Assembly (NCBI GenBank): GCA_003228175.2
Contig: QGNQ01000004.1
Span: 56,361-120,360, forward strand
Length of the DNA: 64,000 nt
Source: Chloroflexota bacterium
Lineage (GTDB): Bacteria > Chloroflexota > Dehalococcoidia > Bin125
Direction of reading: 5' to 3'
Below the pieces are notes generated by a model. It was not told the DNA's origin. It saw only the letters and a program-made list of their open reading frames with translations, and did no database searches. Below, one piece after another: positions 35,663 through 44,531 of this stretch. Position 1 is the stretch's first letter. Each line of letters begins with the position of its first letter. A program made the position numbers and the translations under genes.

Positions 35663-36655
35663 GTGCGACGAATCAGCGTGAGTCTGGGCTGGGATCCGCA
35701 GCAGATCGACGACTTCCTGGCGCTGGCGCGAACGGCGGACGAGGCCGGGGTCGAGACCCTGTGGGTCAACGAGGGCTTCGGCCACGACGCGTTCTCCGGC
35801 CTGGCGCTGCTGGCGCGGGAGACGACGCGGGCGAGGCTGGGCACTGCAGTCGTGAATGTGTATTCGCGCACCCCGGGGGCGTTGGCGCAGCACTACGCGA
35901 CGATCGATGAGCTCTCGGGCGGCCGGGTGATCGTGGGGCTGGGCGCGAGCGGTCCGGGCGTGATCGAACGCTTCCACGGCCTGCCGTTCGGCGACGCGAA
36001 GGCGCGGATTCGCGAGACGATCACGCTGCTGCGGGCCTATTGGTCGAAGCAGCGCTTCGACCATCCGGGGCCGCTGTTCCCCATTGATCGGGCGCTGGTG
36101 ATGGGCGCGCGACCGGTGCAACCGACCCCGCCGATCTTCCTCGCCACGATGCACCCCTCAATGGTGCGTCTGACGGCCGAGGAGTCCGACGGCTGGCTGC
36201 CCAATTGGATCCCCCAGGAGCGACTCGCCGAGGAGATCGCGCGGGCGCGCGGATGGGCGGACGCGGCCGGGCAGGGGTCGTTGACGGTGCGAGCGCCGGG
36301 GCTGGTGACGGTGGTGGAAGACGCCGATCGGGCGGCCGCGGTACGCGCGGAGGCCGCGTCGACACTGGCCTTCTTCGCGGCGCGCAACGGCCCCTTCTAC
36401 GAGCGCCAGTTCATCCGGCAAGGGCTGGGCGAGGAGGTCGCGGCGATCCAGCGGGCATGGAAGGCCGAGGGTCCCCCAGCGGCGGCGAAGCGGGCGGAGT
36501 CGATCGCAGCAGCGTTCAGCTTCAGTGGCTCGCTGGACGCGTGTTTGGAGCGGATCGAGGCGCAGACCAAGGCCGGCGTCGACCTGCACGATGTGCGCGT
36601 GGAGGGGTCGACGCCGGCACGTCGGGCGGAGATCCTGCGCGAGGTCGTGAGCTAG
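35663..36655 (+). CDS. LLM class flavin/F420-dependent oxidoreductase
   Basis: GTG 35663 with GAGG six nt upstream. 330 residues. LWVNEGFGHDAFSGLALLARETTRARLGTAVVNVYSRTPGALAQHYATIDELSGGRVIVGLGASGPGVIERFHGLPFGDAKARIRETITLLR matches the methylenetetrahydromethanopterin-reductase-like branch, including GASGPGVIE. QPTPPIFLATMHPSMVRLTAEESDGWLPNWI is the usual mid-domain. Probably F420-dependent; substrate unknown. Convergent with the DUF4234 gene across a terminator. Confidence 0.93.
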   Translation: MRRISVSLGWDPQQIDDFLALARTADEAGVETLWVNEGFGHDAFSGLALLARETTRARLGTAVVNVYSRTPGALAQHYATIDELSGGRVIVGLGASGPGVIERFHGLPFGDAKARIRETITLLRAYWSKQRFDHPGPLFPIDRALVMGARPVQPTPPIFLATMHPSMVRLTAEESDGWLPNWIPQERLAEEIARARGWADAAGQGSLTVRAPGLVTVVEDADRAAAVRAEAASTLAFFAARNGPFYERQFIRQGLGEEVAAIQRAWKAEGPPAAAKRAESIAAAFSFSGSLDACLERIEAQTKAGVDLHDVRVEGSTPARRAEILREVVS

Positions 36656-36690
36656 GCCGGCTGGACTGACAAGGACGGCCTTGGCTGCGC

Positions 36691-36739
36691 CACAACACAA
36701 AGAACGGCGGCCTGCGGGGCCGCCGTTCTTTGTGTTGTG
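36691..36739. terminator. 22-bp perfect palindromic bidirectional terminator
   Basis: The arms cacaacacaaagaacggcgg+cc and its exact complement flank a 5-nt loop. It lies between convergent genes ending at 36655 (plus) and 36758 (minus). T-rich sequence (ttctttgtgttgtg) follows the GC core on both strands, so it can stop transcription from both sides. Confidence 0.9.
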
Positions 36740-36757
36740 TGCCTGTGCAGGAGCCGC

Positions 36758-37132
36758 TTAGGGAGCGGCCGCACCCTTCGAGCCCCAGAACTCGTTCAGG
36801 GCGCCCTGGACGCTGTTGAACCAGATGAAGCCGCCGATCAGCGGCAGCAGGAACCAGAGGCCGATCTTCCAGGTGAACGGCGCCGCGCGACCATCCTCTT
36901 CGTACAGCTTGATGACCTCGTTCGGGACCAAGAAGAAGGTCAGGAACCCCGCGAAGATGTAGATCACGGCACCGAGCATCCCGCCAATGCCCTGTCCGCG
37001 ATAGTTGAAAAGCTCCAGGTGGGTCTTGTAGGTCCAAACGATCGCCGCCACCCCAAAGGTCAGGATGGTGATAATGATCCAAGTTCCAATGGCCCGTTGC
37101 TGACCCACTGCCTGACTGACTGCGTTGCTCAT
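36758..37132 (-). CDS. DUF4234-like small membrane protein
   Basis: ATG 37132 (MSNAVSQAVGQQRAIGTW) with GGGAG seven nt upstream; the ORF-track start is longer. 124 residues with three hydrophobic segments. QRAIGTWIIITILTFGVAAIVWTYKTHLELFNYRG is the DUF4234 pattern. LVPNEVIKLYEEDGRAAPFTWKIGLWFLLPLIGGFIWFNSVQGALNEFW forms the C-terminal half. Function unknown. Confidence 0.8.
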   Translation of the reverse strand: MSNAVSQAVGQQRAIGTWIIITILTFGVAAIVWTYKTHLELFNYRGQGIGGMLGAVIYIFAGFLTFFLVPNEVIKLYEEDGRAAPFTWKIGLWFLLPLIGGFIWFNSVQGALNEFWGSKGAAAP

Positions 37133-37239
37133 ATCGAAACTCCCGTCTTCCGTCGCGCGTAGTACGGGAAGATTAGCGGAAAACACGTCCTCAGCGATCA
37201 CCATTCTTCGGAGCTCGGTTCTCGCGATAAGAACCCGCG

Positions 37240-38424
37240 TCAGGGGATGAGGGCGCGGTCCTTCATCGCGATGATCGCGTCCCAGTCATAATCCAACTCC
37301 TGGAGGATCTCCTCGGTGTGCTGGCCGAATTCGGGCGCCGGGCCGCGCAGCGCCCAGGGGGTGCCATCGAAATCGACCGGGGAGGCGAGGGTGCGCGTTT
37401 CGCCGCTGGGGGTGGGCTGTGCGACCCAGGCCCCGGCTTCGGCCATGGCCGGGTCGGCGAGCACCTCCGGCATGGTCTGCACGGGCGCCCACCAGACGCC
37501 CTCCCGGTCGAAGATTGCGCCCCACTCGTCGCGAGTCTTGGTCGCCATCACGGCGTCGATCGCCACCCCCAGAGGCACGGTGTTCTCCGCGCGATCGACG
37601 AGCGTCCGGAAGCGCGGGTCATGCTCCCACTCTGGGTGCGAGACGGCAGCACAGAACTGCGGCCAGAAGCGATCGCCCTGCATCATCAGCAACCACATGT
37701 AGCGGTCGTCGGCGGTGCGGAAGGGGCTGATCAGGAGATTGGGGTGTTCGTCGCGCGTACGTGCCATCACCTCGGCTCCGCTCAGGGCCGCCGTGATGTC
37801 CCAACCGATCGTGTACGCACCGGAGCGCAGGAGCGAGAGTCGTACCTGCTGGCCCTCGCCCGTTTTCTCCCGGTGGTAAAGCGCGGCGGAGATGCCCGCC
37901 AGGGCCTGCGTCGCGGTCGTGTGATCGCCCAGCCCCGGTCGGATCCCGCCGGGTTCCCCATCCGGGGAGCCGAGCAGGCCCGCGATGCCGGAGCGCGACC
38001 AGAACGCCCCCACGTCAAAGGCGGGGCGGTTGGCCTCGCTGGAGTTCAGGCCGTAGCCAGTGATGGAGGTGTAAATCAAGCGCGGATTGCGTGCCCGCAG
38101 CGTCTCATAGTCCAGGCCGGCCAGGGCGAGGCCGCCCGGGCGCAGGTTGGAGATGAAGACGTCGGATGTGTCGACCAGCCGCCGCACGATCTCTGCCCCC
38201 TCGTCGCTGCGCCAGTCGATCGTCAGGGCGCGCTTGCCACGGTTGTCCAGATCGAACGGCGCGGAGAAGTCGGCGACCGCCGAGAGCGCCCCGCGGAACG
38301 GGTCGGACTGGAGATCCTCCACCTTGACGACGTCTGCGCCCCAATCGGCCAGCATGCCCGCGGCGGCCGGGCCGGCCACCCAGACGCCCAGTTCCACGAC
38401 CTTGATGCCATCCATGATGCCCAT
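37240..38424 (-). CDS. type III CoA-transferase (CaiB/BaiF)
   Basis: Start MGIMDGIKVVEL at 38424, with AGAGAGGA eight nt upstream; the ORF runs on into the PTE-like gene in a false frame. 394 residues. ELGVWVAGPAAAGMLADWGADVVKVEDLQSDPF and RPGLGDHTTATQALAGISAALYHREKTGEGQQV (catalytic Asp present) identify the family. A stand-alone, full-length enzyme. Substrate unknown; it follows the phosphotriesterase-like gene in the same direction. Confidence 0.92.
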   Translation of the reverse strand: MGIMDGIKVVELGVWVAGPAAAGMLADWGADVVKVEDLQSDPFRGALSAVADFSAPFDLDNRGKRALTIDWRSDEGAEIVRRLVDTSDVFISNLRPGGLALAGLDYETLRARNPRLIYTSITGYGLNSSEANRPAFDVGAFWSRSGIAGLLGSPDGEPGGIRPGLGDHTTATQALAGISAALYHREKTGEGQQVRLSLLRSGAYTIGWDITAALSGAEVMARTRDEHPNLLISPFRTADDRYMWLLMMQGDRFWPQFCAAVSHPEWEHDPRFRTLVDRAENTVPLGVAIDAVMATKTRDEWGAIFDREGVWWAPVQTMPEVLADPAMAEAGAWVAQPTPSGETRTLASPVDFDGTPWALRGPAPEFGQHTEEILQELDYDWDAIIAMKDRALIP

Positions 38425-38470
38425 CGTGCGGGTCCTCTCTGCCTTGGCCGCTGGTCGTTGGCTCGCGGCG

Positions 38471-39418
38471 TCAGCCCTCGAAGAAGCGGCGTGGATTGTC
38501 GACAGTGAGCTGCTCGCAGACGGCCTGGCTAACGCCCCGCTCCTGCAAGGCGGGCAAGAAGCGCCTGTGGATGAACTGGATGCCGTCCGGGTTGCGCTTG
38601 CTCCACTCCGACCCACGAAGCGCCGTGGGCGCAAGGGCGATGTCCAGCGGGAAATCGTGCGAGAGCACGAGCTGATCCGCGTAGCCACGCTCGATCAGAG
38701 CAGCGCAGGTGTCGACGCGGACGGCGAACGGAGGGTCACCGGAGGGCAAGCGGTCCAGGCCCACCCAATAGCCCTTATCCATCAGGCCGCCGAGGTAATG
38801 CAGCGAGTCGGTGTCATCGCTGTGACCGATGATCACGTGCTTCGGATCGACGCCCTCCTGCTCGAAGACCTCGGCCTGGCGAAAGCCGATCTCCAGCTTG
38901 GCGCCGGCGTGCGTCGTGATGGGGATCCCCGTTGCGAGATGGGCTTTGGCGACGGCGCGGGCCGCCTTCTCTCCGAACGAGGAAAGCTGCGGCGTGACGT
39001 CGTTGGCGAGCTTGAGGATGCCGGCTTTGATCTCGGTGCCCTCGATACCCTGCTCGATCTCCTTCACGAACAACGACGTGAGCTCCTCCACCGTGCGCGC
39101 GGCCATCGATCGCGAGGGGTCCAGCCAGTGACCCGTGCAGGCTACGACGTTCATGCCGGAGCGCTCCGCGACATCGCGGATCAGTCGGATGTCCCGACCC
39201 AGGTCGATTGTCGTTACGTCAACGAACGTCTGCACACCGGTCGCTTTAGCGTCGCGCAGGACACCAGCGGCGTAGTTGCTGAACTCCTCGCGACCACCGA
39301 AGAGCTCCGGCCAGACCTGCCAGAACCCAGCCGACGCGCCGGCTACGTGTTCGTGCATCAGCGTGAAGCCGAGGTCGGCGGTATCGAGCGGGCCAAGAAC
39401 CCCGTTGATCGTGGACAT
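38471..39418 (-). CDS. phosphotriesterase-family (PTE/lactonase-like) metal hydrolase
   Basis: 315 residues. All metal ligands of the PTE family can be seen: LMHEHV (H22, H24), a Lys in EIKAGILK to be carboxylated, ITTHAGA, VIIGHSDDTD and SHDFPL. The family are binuclear TIM-barrel hydrolases; natural activities are mostly lactonase or esterase, with organophosphate activity secondary. ATG preceded by GGGAGG, with TAGACT further upstream. Confidence 0.92.
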   Translation of the reverse strand: MSTINGVLGPLDTADLGFTLMHEHVAGASAGFWQVWPELFGGREEFSNYAAGVLRDAKATGVQTFVDVTTIDLGRDIRLIRDVAERSGMNVVACTGHWLDPSRSMAARTVEELTSLFVKEIEQGIEGTEIKAGILKLANDVTPQLSSFGEKAARAVAKAHLATGIPITTHAGAKLEIGFRQAEVFEQEGVDPKHVIIGHSDDTDSLHYLGGLMDKGYWVGLDRLPSGDPPFAVRVDTCAALIERGYADQLVLSHDFPLDIALAPTALRGSEWSKRNPDGIQFIHRRFLPALQERGVSQAVCEQLTVDNPRRFFEG

Positions 39419-39465
39419 GAGCTTGCCTCCCTAGGCGCGAGCAGACTGGCCCGCGCAAGGCAGGC

Positions 39466-39482
39466 AGTCTAGGCCCTAACAT
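39466..39482. promoter_or_regulatory. divergent -10-like elements between PTE and MBL genes
   Basis: Minus TAGACT (39471-39466) faces the PTE-like gene. Plus TAACAT (39477-39482) ends 6 nt before the MBL ATG at 39489, making that gene a leaderless candidate. Confidence 0.45.
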
Positions 39483-39488
39483 TCCCGG

Positions 39489-40439
39489 ATGAGTGATGGA
39501 GTTGGTGGGGCCGGTCCGACGCTGACGTTTGGCGAGGCGCGGGTCACGCCCGTCGTGGAGCTGACGATGCCCACGTCGGTGCGCTGGCTGCTGCCGGAGC
39601 ACCCAGACGCGGCGCGCCTGCGCGACCAGGCGGGCGCTTGGCTGCGCCCGGACTTGATGAATGAACGCGGCCACCTGCTGCAGACGATGCAGTCGTTCGT
39701 GGTGCAGGTCGACGGGCTCACGGTCGTGGTGGATACGGGGATCGGCAACGACAAAGATCGGCCGGGCGCCGCGCCGGACTGGCACCGGCGCGACGGCCCC
39801 TTCCTGGACGACTTTCGCGCCGCGGGCTTCGATCCGGAGCGGGTGGACTTCGTGGTCTGCACGCACATGCATGTCGATCACGTGGGCTGGAACACGCGCC
39901 TCGTGGACGGGGCCTGGACGCCGACGTTCCCGGCCGCGCGCTACATCTTCGCGCGGACCGAGTACGACTACTGGCTGGCGGAGTCCCAGCACGACGCCGG
40001 AGCGGCGGATGCGCCGCCGGACGGCATCCCCGCGCACGGCGCCGCCTTCGACGACAGCGTGGCACCCATCGTCGCGGCGGGGCTGGCGGACCTCGTCGAC
40101 GACGAGCACCAGCTGTCGGCCTCGCTAGGGCTCACGTCGAGCGCAGGGCACACACCCGGCCACGTGACCGTGGAGATCCGCTCCGGCGGAGCGCGGGCGC
40201 TGCTGATCGGCGACGCGATGCACAGCCCCATCCAGTGCGCCGCGCCGGACTCCCGGCCGGCGCTGGACACGCCGGAGTTCGCGCAGGCAGCGCGCGACCG
40301 CCGGCGCGCGATCCTGGCGGATGTCGCGGAGACCGACACGGTGGTCGCCGGATCACACTTCCCACCGCCCGGCTTCGGTCGGGTGCTGCGCGACGGCGAC
40401 GCGTATCGGTTCGAGCCGGTCGGCGGCAGGCAAGCATGA
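39489..40439 (+). CDS. MBL-fold metallo-hydrolase
   Basis: 316 residues. CTHMHVDHVGW (HxHxDH), SAGHTPGHVTVEI, LLIGDAMHSP and AGSHFPPPG give the full set of binuclear zinc ligands. The overall layout (QSFVVQVDGLTVVVDTGIGNDK...) resembles quorum-quenching lactonase/AttM-like hydrolases. Acyl-lactone or other ester hydrolysis is possible. Overlaps the next small membrane-protein gene by ATGA. Confidence 0.92.
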   Translation: MSDGVGGAGPTLTFGEARVTPVVELTMPTSVRWLLPEHPDAARLRDQAGAWLRPDLMNERGHLLQTMQSFVVQVDGLTVVVDTGIGNDKDRPGAAPDWHRRDGPFLDDFRAAGFDPERVDFVVCTHMHVDHVGWNTRLVDGAWTPTFPAARYIFARTEYDYWLAESQHDAGAADAPPDGIPAHGAAFDDSVAPIVAAGLADLVDDEHQLSASLGLTSSAGHTPGHVTVEIRSGGARALLIGDAMHSPIQCAAPDSRPALDTPEFAQAARDRRRAILADVAETDTVVAGSHFPPPGFGRVLRDGDAYRFEPVGGRQA

Positions 40440-40891
40440 GTCGATTGCAGCGCTGGCTGGACCTCGTGCTGGGGCGGGAGCGCCCGGACGCTGTTCCAGA
40501 CTCGACGGAGTACCTATGGGACCCGGACGATGCGAGGTCGTTCGAGGCGCTGCGTCGCTCGGGCGGCGCCGGCGACGCGCTGCTGCGTCCGCGGCCACGC
40601 GTGGAGCGCGCCGCCGCCCTGGCATCGGAGGTGGGCGGCTCTGCCTACGCGCTGGAGGAGCTTGCCCCAGCCGAGGAGCCCCCCGCGATGCCCTGGCTGC
40701 GGCGGCGGCCCGTGGTGCTCATGGTGTCGTTCGGTGTTGGGGCGCTGCTGGCGCTCGTGGTGGGAACGACGAGCGGCGCCTTCGACTCGGGTCCAAGCGA
40801 AGCGGAGGTGGAGGCGGCGTTCGAGTCGGGCTTCGCGGACGGGGAGGCGGAGACCCTAGAGGCTGGGGCGGACGAGGCCGTCGAGGAGTAG
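40436..40891 (+). CDS. single-pass membrane protein of unknown function
   Basis: 151 residues, ATG overlapping the MBL stop (ATGA). An N-terminal cytoplasmic region rich in Arg/Glu/Pro, one TM helix at ~93-115 (PVVLMVSFGVGALLALVVGTT), then a short acidic tail (EAEVEAAFESGFADGEAETLEAGADEAVEE). No family recognised. The overlap supports it being a real, co-translated gene. Confidence 0.65.
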   Translation: MSRLQRWLDLVLGRERPDAVPDSTEYLWDPDDARSFEALRRSGGAGDALLRPRPRVERAAALASEVGGSAYALEELAPAEEPPAMPWLRRRPVVLMVSFGVGALLALVVGTTSGAFDSGPSEAEVEAAFESGFADGEAETLEAGADEAVEE

Positions 40892-40918
40892 GCGCAGGAC
40901 GGCTGGGAGCGCCGGAGC

Positions 40919-41731
40919 CTACTCGGTGTAGTAGCCGCCGTCGGGGTGCAGGATTTCGCCGGTGAAGTAGGAGGCCTCGTCGGAAGCCAGGAAGAGCGCG
41001 GTGTTCGCGATCTCGAGCGAGGTGCCCATGCGGCGCATCGGCACCTCCGATAGCGTCGCGCTCCGCATCTCTTCGTTCGCCGCGATGCCGGACGTCATGA
41101 ACGTCTCGACGTAGCCGGGGCCGATCGCGTTGACCCGGATCTGGTGACGGACGAGTTCCAAAGCGGCGATCTTGGTGAGCATCCAGACACCGGCCTTTGA
41201 GACGCTGTAGGCGGAGGCGCCGGCGTTCGGCCGCTTGGCGTAGATCGAGGCGATGTTGATGATCGCGCCGCCGCGCGCCTGCTCGATCATGCGTCGCGCG
41301 ACGGCACGGTCGGTGAGCATGACCCCGGTGAGGTTGACGTCGAGCACCTTCTCCCAGTTCTCCAGGGGTTGCTCAACGATGTAGCGCGCCGACGGTGGCT
41401 CCGCGCTGCGCTCGGGATCCGGCTGGCCGCTGACGTAGCCGCCCCAGGAGATACCGGCCGCGGCGACGCAGACATCGACGCCGCCGAAGGCATCGACGGC
41501 GGTCTGCACCATGGCCAGGCAGTCCGATTCCTTGGTGGTGTCCGTGCGGATGAAGCGGGCGTCGCCGCCCGCGGCGCGCACCAACTCCACGGTCTCGGCG
41601 CCCTGCGCCGCATCGAGATCGGCGACGACGACGTTGGCGCCCTCCTCGGCGAAGCGCACGCAGCAGGCCCGGCCGATGCCGTTGGCGCCGCCGGTCACGG
41701 CCGCAACCTTGTCCTGCAAACGACCGGCCAT
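40919..41731 (-). CDS. SDR family oxidoreductase
   Basis: 270 residues. DKVAAVTGGANGIGRA (cofactor loop), AAAGISWGG, NIASIYAKRPNAGASAYSVSKAGVWML (catalytic Ser, Tyr-x3-Lys), IGPGYVETFM and LFLASDEASYFTGEILHPDGGYYTE. Slightly long owing to an insert after VCVAAAGISWGG. 12 nt after the 42178 gene on the same strand, so probably co-transcribed. Confidence 0.92.
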   Translation of the reverse strand: MAGRLQDKVAAVTGGANGIGRACCVRFAEEGANVVVADLDAAQGAETVELVRAAGGDARFIRTDTTKESDCLAMVQTAVDAFGGVDVCVAAAGISWGGYVSGQPDPERSAEPPSARYIVEQPLENWEKVLDVNLTGVMLTDRAVARRMIEQARGGAIINIASIYAKRPNAGASAYSVSKAGVWMLTKIAALELVRHQIRVNAIGPGYVETFMTSGIAANEEMRSATLSEVPMRRMGTSLEIANTALFLASDEASYFTGEILHPDGGYYTE

Positions 41732-41743
41732 GAGACCCCTCCG

Positions 41744-42178
41744 CTATGCGGTGACGCGCGCGACTTCGTCGTGGACGCCGGCGAAGATGCTCGCCGCTCC
41801 ACTGCGCTCGCCCTGCGTCCGCATATCGCCAGCTTTGAGCGCCGACGCGACGAGTCCATCGAGCTGCTTGCGGCGCGCCGGGTCGTCGTCGACCGCGAAG
41901 CGCGCCAGTTCCTGAATCGCGGCGTAGCTCCCGACGATGCGGAAGTCGACATCGTCCGCGGGCTGCCGGTGAAACTCGAAGCCAGTCGGCCCAATCCGGA
42001 AGTGGAAGCCGAGCGCGGCGCCCGACCCGAGGCCGGCCGGTGGGTCCGTGTAGGTCTCCGACATGGAATAGGGGACGGCAAGTTGCTCCGGCGTGGCCGT
42101 TGCGACGCGGGCGCGGAAGGCGCGCTCCAGGGCGTCGAGCCAGCCGCTGCTACCAAATTCGACCAGGGCGTTGTTCAT
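41744..42178 (-). CDS. conserved hypothetical, possibly SCP2-like
   Basis: ATG 42178 follows GGAGG; TAGACT (42214-42209) lies upstream. 144 residues: LVEFGSSGWLDALERAFRARVATATPEQLAVPYSMSETYTDPP...GFHFRIGPTGFEFHRQPADDVDFRIVGSYAAIQELARF. The alternating pattern and the xDVDFRIxGxYxxxQxLxRF segment recall sterol-carrier/SCP2-like lipid-binding folds, but I am not confident. Precedes the SDR gene. Confidence 0.6.
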   Translation of the reverse strand: MNNALVEFGSSGWLDALERAFRARVATATPEQLAVPYSMSETYTDPPAGLGSGAALGFHFRIGPTGFEFHRQPADDVDFRIVGSYAAIQELARFAVDDDPARRKQLDGLVASALKAGDMRTQGERSGAASIFAGVHDEVARVTA

Positions 42179-42247
42179 CAGGATCCTCCACAACTCTTGC
42201 GCCGGTGGAGTCTAGTCGAACGAGGCGGCGGCCGGGGTAGCGTATGT

Positions 42248-43429
42248 TCAGGAACCGAAGAGGCTGTCGATCCCGGACACGTCCAGCGTGAATCCCCAAG
42301 GCACCTGGAGGGTCGTCCCGGCGGCGGGTGCATCGCTGACGGGCAGATCGTTGATCAGCGCGATGGCGGCTTCGCTGGTGAAGAAGGTCTCGGCGATCGC
42401 CCTGAGCGAGTCCCCATCGCGGACCGTGTACTCGGCGGTTCGCGTCCATCCCAGCAGCGCCGCCGCCGACGAGACGGCCGACAAGCTCACCGGGTCGACG
42501 TAGCCCACGGGGACCTGCAGCGACTCGCCGGCACGCAGATGGCTGGCGTCGGTGAGGCCGTTGAGCCCGGCGATCGCGTTGGAGGTTGTGCGGTTGTTGA
42601 GCGCGATGGCGCCCAGCAAGTCGCCCGGCTGCACGGTGTAGGCCAGCGTGCCGGGCCAGTCGACGAGGGCCGGCGGCAGGTCGTAGCCGGCGAACGGTGC
42701 GACGATCGGAGAACCCACGGCGACGGGCGGAAGGACGTCGGGCGCGAAAGCGCCGCTCACAACCGGCGTGGCGGACTCGCCGGCGACGACGGGCCCGGGA
42801 TCCGTCGGGCTGCTGGGGGCCGCCGGCTCTGCGAGATCGAGCGCCGGGACGACGGTCGCAACCGTGGTGGGCGCAACCGTCGTGGGCGCGACTGTCGCAG
42901 GTGGGAGCAAATCATCGAACGGCGGGATCGCCGCGGGCGAAGTGGCCTCATCGGGAGGCAGGGCCGGCGTGACCTCCGCGGCGGCAGCGCTGGCGGCGGC
43001 GGCAGAGGCGTCGGCGGCGGCGCTGGGGGAGGGCGCGGTGGCAGGGACGGCCACGGCCGGGGCGTCGAAGAGCTCCGGACCGCCGTCGCTGTTCGACCGC
43101 AGGACCGTGAACACCAGGCCGACGGCGATCAGTACCGCCAAGACCGTCCCGGCCAGATGTGACAGCCCGAACGCGAAATGCGGGCGGGCCTGGGGCTGTA
43201 ACTGCGGCCGTGAGCCGCTGCGGCGCCCCGGACGCGTGGGGCGCGCGGCCTCCACGAAACGCGCGCGCCGGCGCAGGCGCACGCTGGCCCCATCGCGCGA
43301 GGCGACCGGAACGATCGCGGCCGCGTCGCCGCGCCGAGTCAGCGGTGTACGCCCTCGGGACGGAGCCGCGTCCAGATCATTGTCGTAGCCATCGTCCGCC
43401 GGATCGTCCGGCCAGCGCTGCGCCACCAT
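42248..43429 (-). CDS. membrane protein with two LysM domains
   Basis: 393 residues. Cytoplasmic basic N-terminus, one TM helix at ~90-110 (LAGTVLAVLIAVGLVFTVL), a long Ala/Pro/Ser/Thr linker with TTVAPTTV repeats, then two LysM repeats: YTVQPGDLLGAIALNNRTTSNAIAGLNGL...LRAGESLQVP and YTVRDGDSLRAIAETFFTSEAAIALINDL...LQVP. LysM binds peptidoglycan or related glycans, so this is likely a cell-surface anchor. No catalytic domain. A glycan-binding domain says something about the envelope, though not all SAR202-type relatives have peptidoglycan. Confidence 0.9.
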   Translation of the reverse strand: MVAQRWPDDPADDGYDNDLDAAPSRGRTPLTRRGDAAAIVPVASRDGASVRLRRRARFVEAARPTRPGRRSGSRPQLQPQARPHFAFGLSHLAGTVLAVLIAVGLVFTVLRSNSDGGPELFDAPAVAVPATAPSPSAAADASAAAASAAAAEVTPALPPDEATSPAAIPPFDDLLPPATVAPTTVAPTTVATVVPALDLAEPAAPSSPTDPGPVVAGESATPVVSGAFAPDVLPPVAVGSPIVAPFAGYDLPPALVDWPGTLAYTVQPGDLLGAIALNNRTTSNAIAGLNGLTDASHLRAGESLQVPVGYVDPVSLSAVSSAAALLGWTRTAEYTVRDGDSLRAIAETFFTSEAAIALINDLPVSDAPAAGTTLQVPWGFTLDVSGIDSLFGS

Positions 43430-43688
43430 CGTGCGACTCCTCCATCGCGTCTCGGGAACGCCCAGCGCGATCCCGACCCGTGCGCCGACTGTCGCAGGCC
43501 CAGCCCCCGGGGAGCATCGGGAAAGTGCCTAATCGGGCGGCGTAGGGCCTGTCCTCAAGCCGCGGGCCCGGCGCTCCTGGCCCGCTTCCCTTGCGGCGGC
43601 GTCGCTCGTAGCATGTGCGCGTTTCCCTCTGGGGTGCCCGGTCCCCGAGAGTCGTTTGCCATCCTCATCGTCGTTTGGAGAGAACACA

Positions 43689-44510
43689 ATGCCAACACCG
43701 ATCCGCGCGCACGTCATCGTGGGCGGCTTCCCGCCCGGCCAGCACGGCGGCCACGACATGGACTACGCCCGACTGCGCATCCTGCAGGCGCTGCAAGCGA
43801 ACGAGGACGTGAACGCGACGGTGAGCCCGGACTTCACGGACTGCCAGCGCTACATCCGCGATTGCCAGTTACTGATCACCTACGTCGCCGGCCCCTACGC
43901 CAACGACCCGGAGAACGACGTGATCCGCGATTGGATCGCGGACGGCGGCCGCTGGCTGGCGCTGCACGGCAGCACGGGCGGCAAGGCGGAGCGCCTCAAT
44001 CCGGAGGGCACGAAGCGCCGCATGGCGAAGTTCCCCTACCACGAGACGCTGGGGGGGTTCTTCATGACCCATCCCCCCATCCGCGAGTACCAGGTGGACG
44101 TGCCGGACCGCAACCACGTCCTCACGCACAACTTGCCGGAGTCGTTCCGGATCCAGGATGAGCCTTACATGATCGAGGTTCTGCATCCGGAGACGCGGGT
44201 CCTGCTCTCCACGGCCGAGGTGCCGCCGCCGCCGGCGGCGATGCAGGAGTTGTACGGCGGCGACACCTCACTGCTGCCGGACGGAACGTCGCGCGCGCTG
44301 GGGTTCGTGCGAGAGATCGGCGGGGGCAGCGTGGCGTACATCGCGCCCGGGCACTGCCACAGCCCAACGACCGGCGCCCAGGCGTCGATCGACGATAGTT
44401 TGTTCGTCGACGCCAAGCGCCCGATGCGCTTCAAGGGCCCCTGGAACACGGACGCGTACGAGAAACTGCTGGCGAATGCGATCGCCTGGGGCACCGGCGT
44501 CGAGGGCTGA
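43689..44510 (+). CDS. ThuA-like domain protein (paralogue 1)
   Basis: ATG 43689 with GGAGAG six nt upstream. 273 residues. IRAHVIVGGFPPGQHGGHDMDYARLRILQALQANEDVNATVSPDF, CQLLITYVAGPY, WIADGGRWLALHGSTGG and GFFMTHPPIREYQVDVPDRNHVLTHNLPESFRIQDEPYMIEVLHPETRVLL are ThuA (class I glutamine amidotransferase-like) blocks; VAYIAPGHCHSP is the family end. ThuA proteins act in trehalose or other disaccharide metabolism. Tandem duplicate of the next gene. Confidence 0.85.
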   Translation: MPTPIRAHVIVGGFPPGQHGGHDMDYARLRILQALQANEDVNATVSPDFTDCQRYIRDCQLLITYVAGPYANDPENDVIRDWIADGGRWLALHGSTGGKAERLNPEGTKRRMAKFPYHETLGGFFMTHPPIREYQVDVPDRNHVLTHNLPESFRIQDEPYMIEVLHPETRVLLSTAEVPPPPAAMQELYGGDTSLLPDGTSRALGFVREIGGGSVAYIAPGHCHSPTTGAQASIDDSLFVDAKRPMRFKGPWNTDAYEKLLANAIAWGTGVEG

Positions 44511-44531
44511 GTCGAAGTCTGAGGGAGCGGG

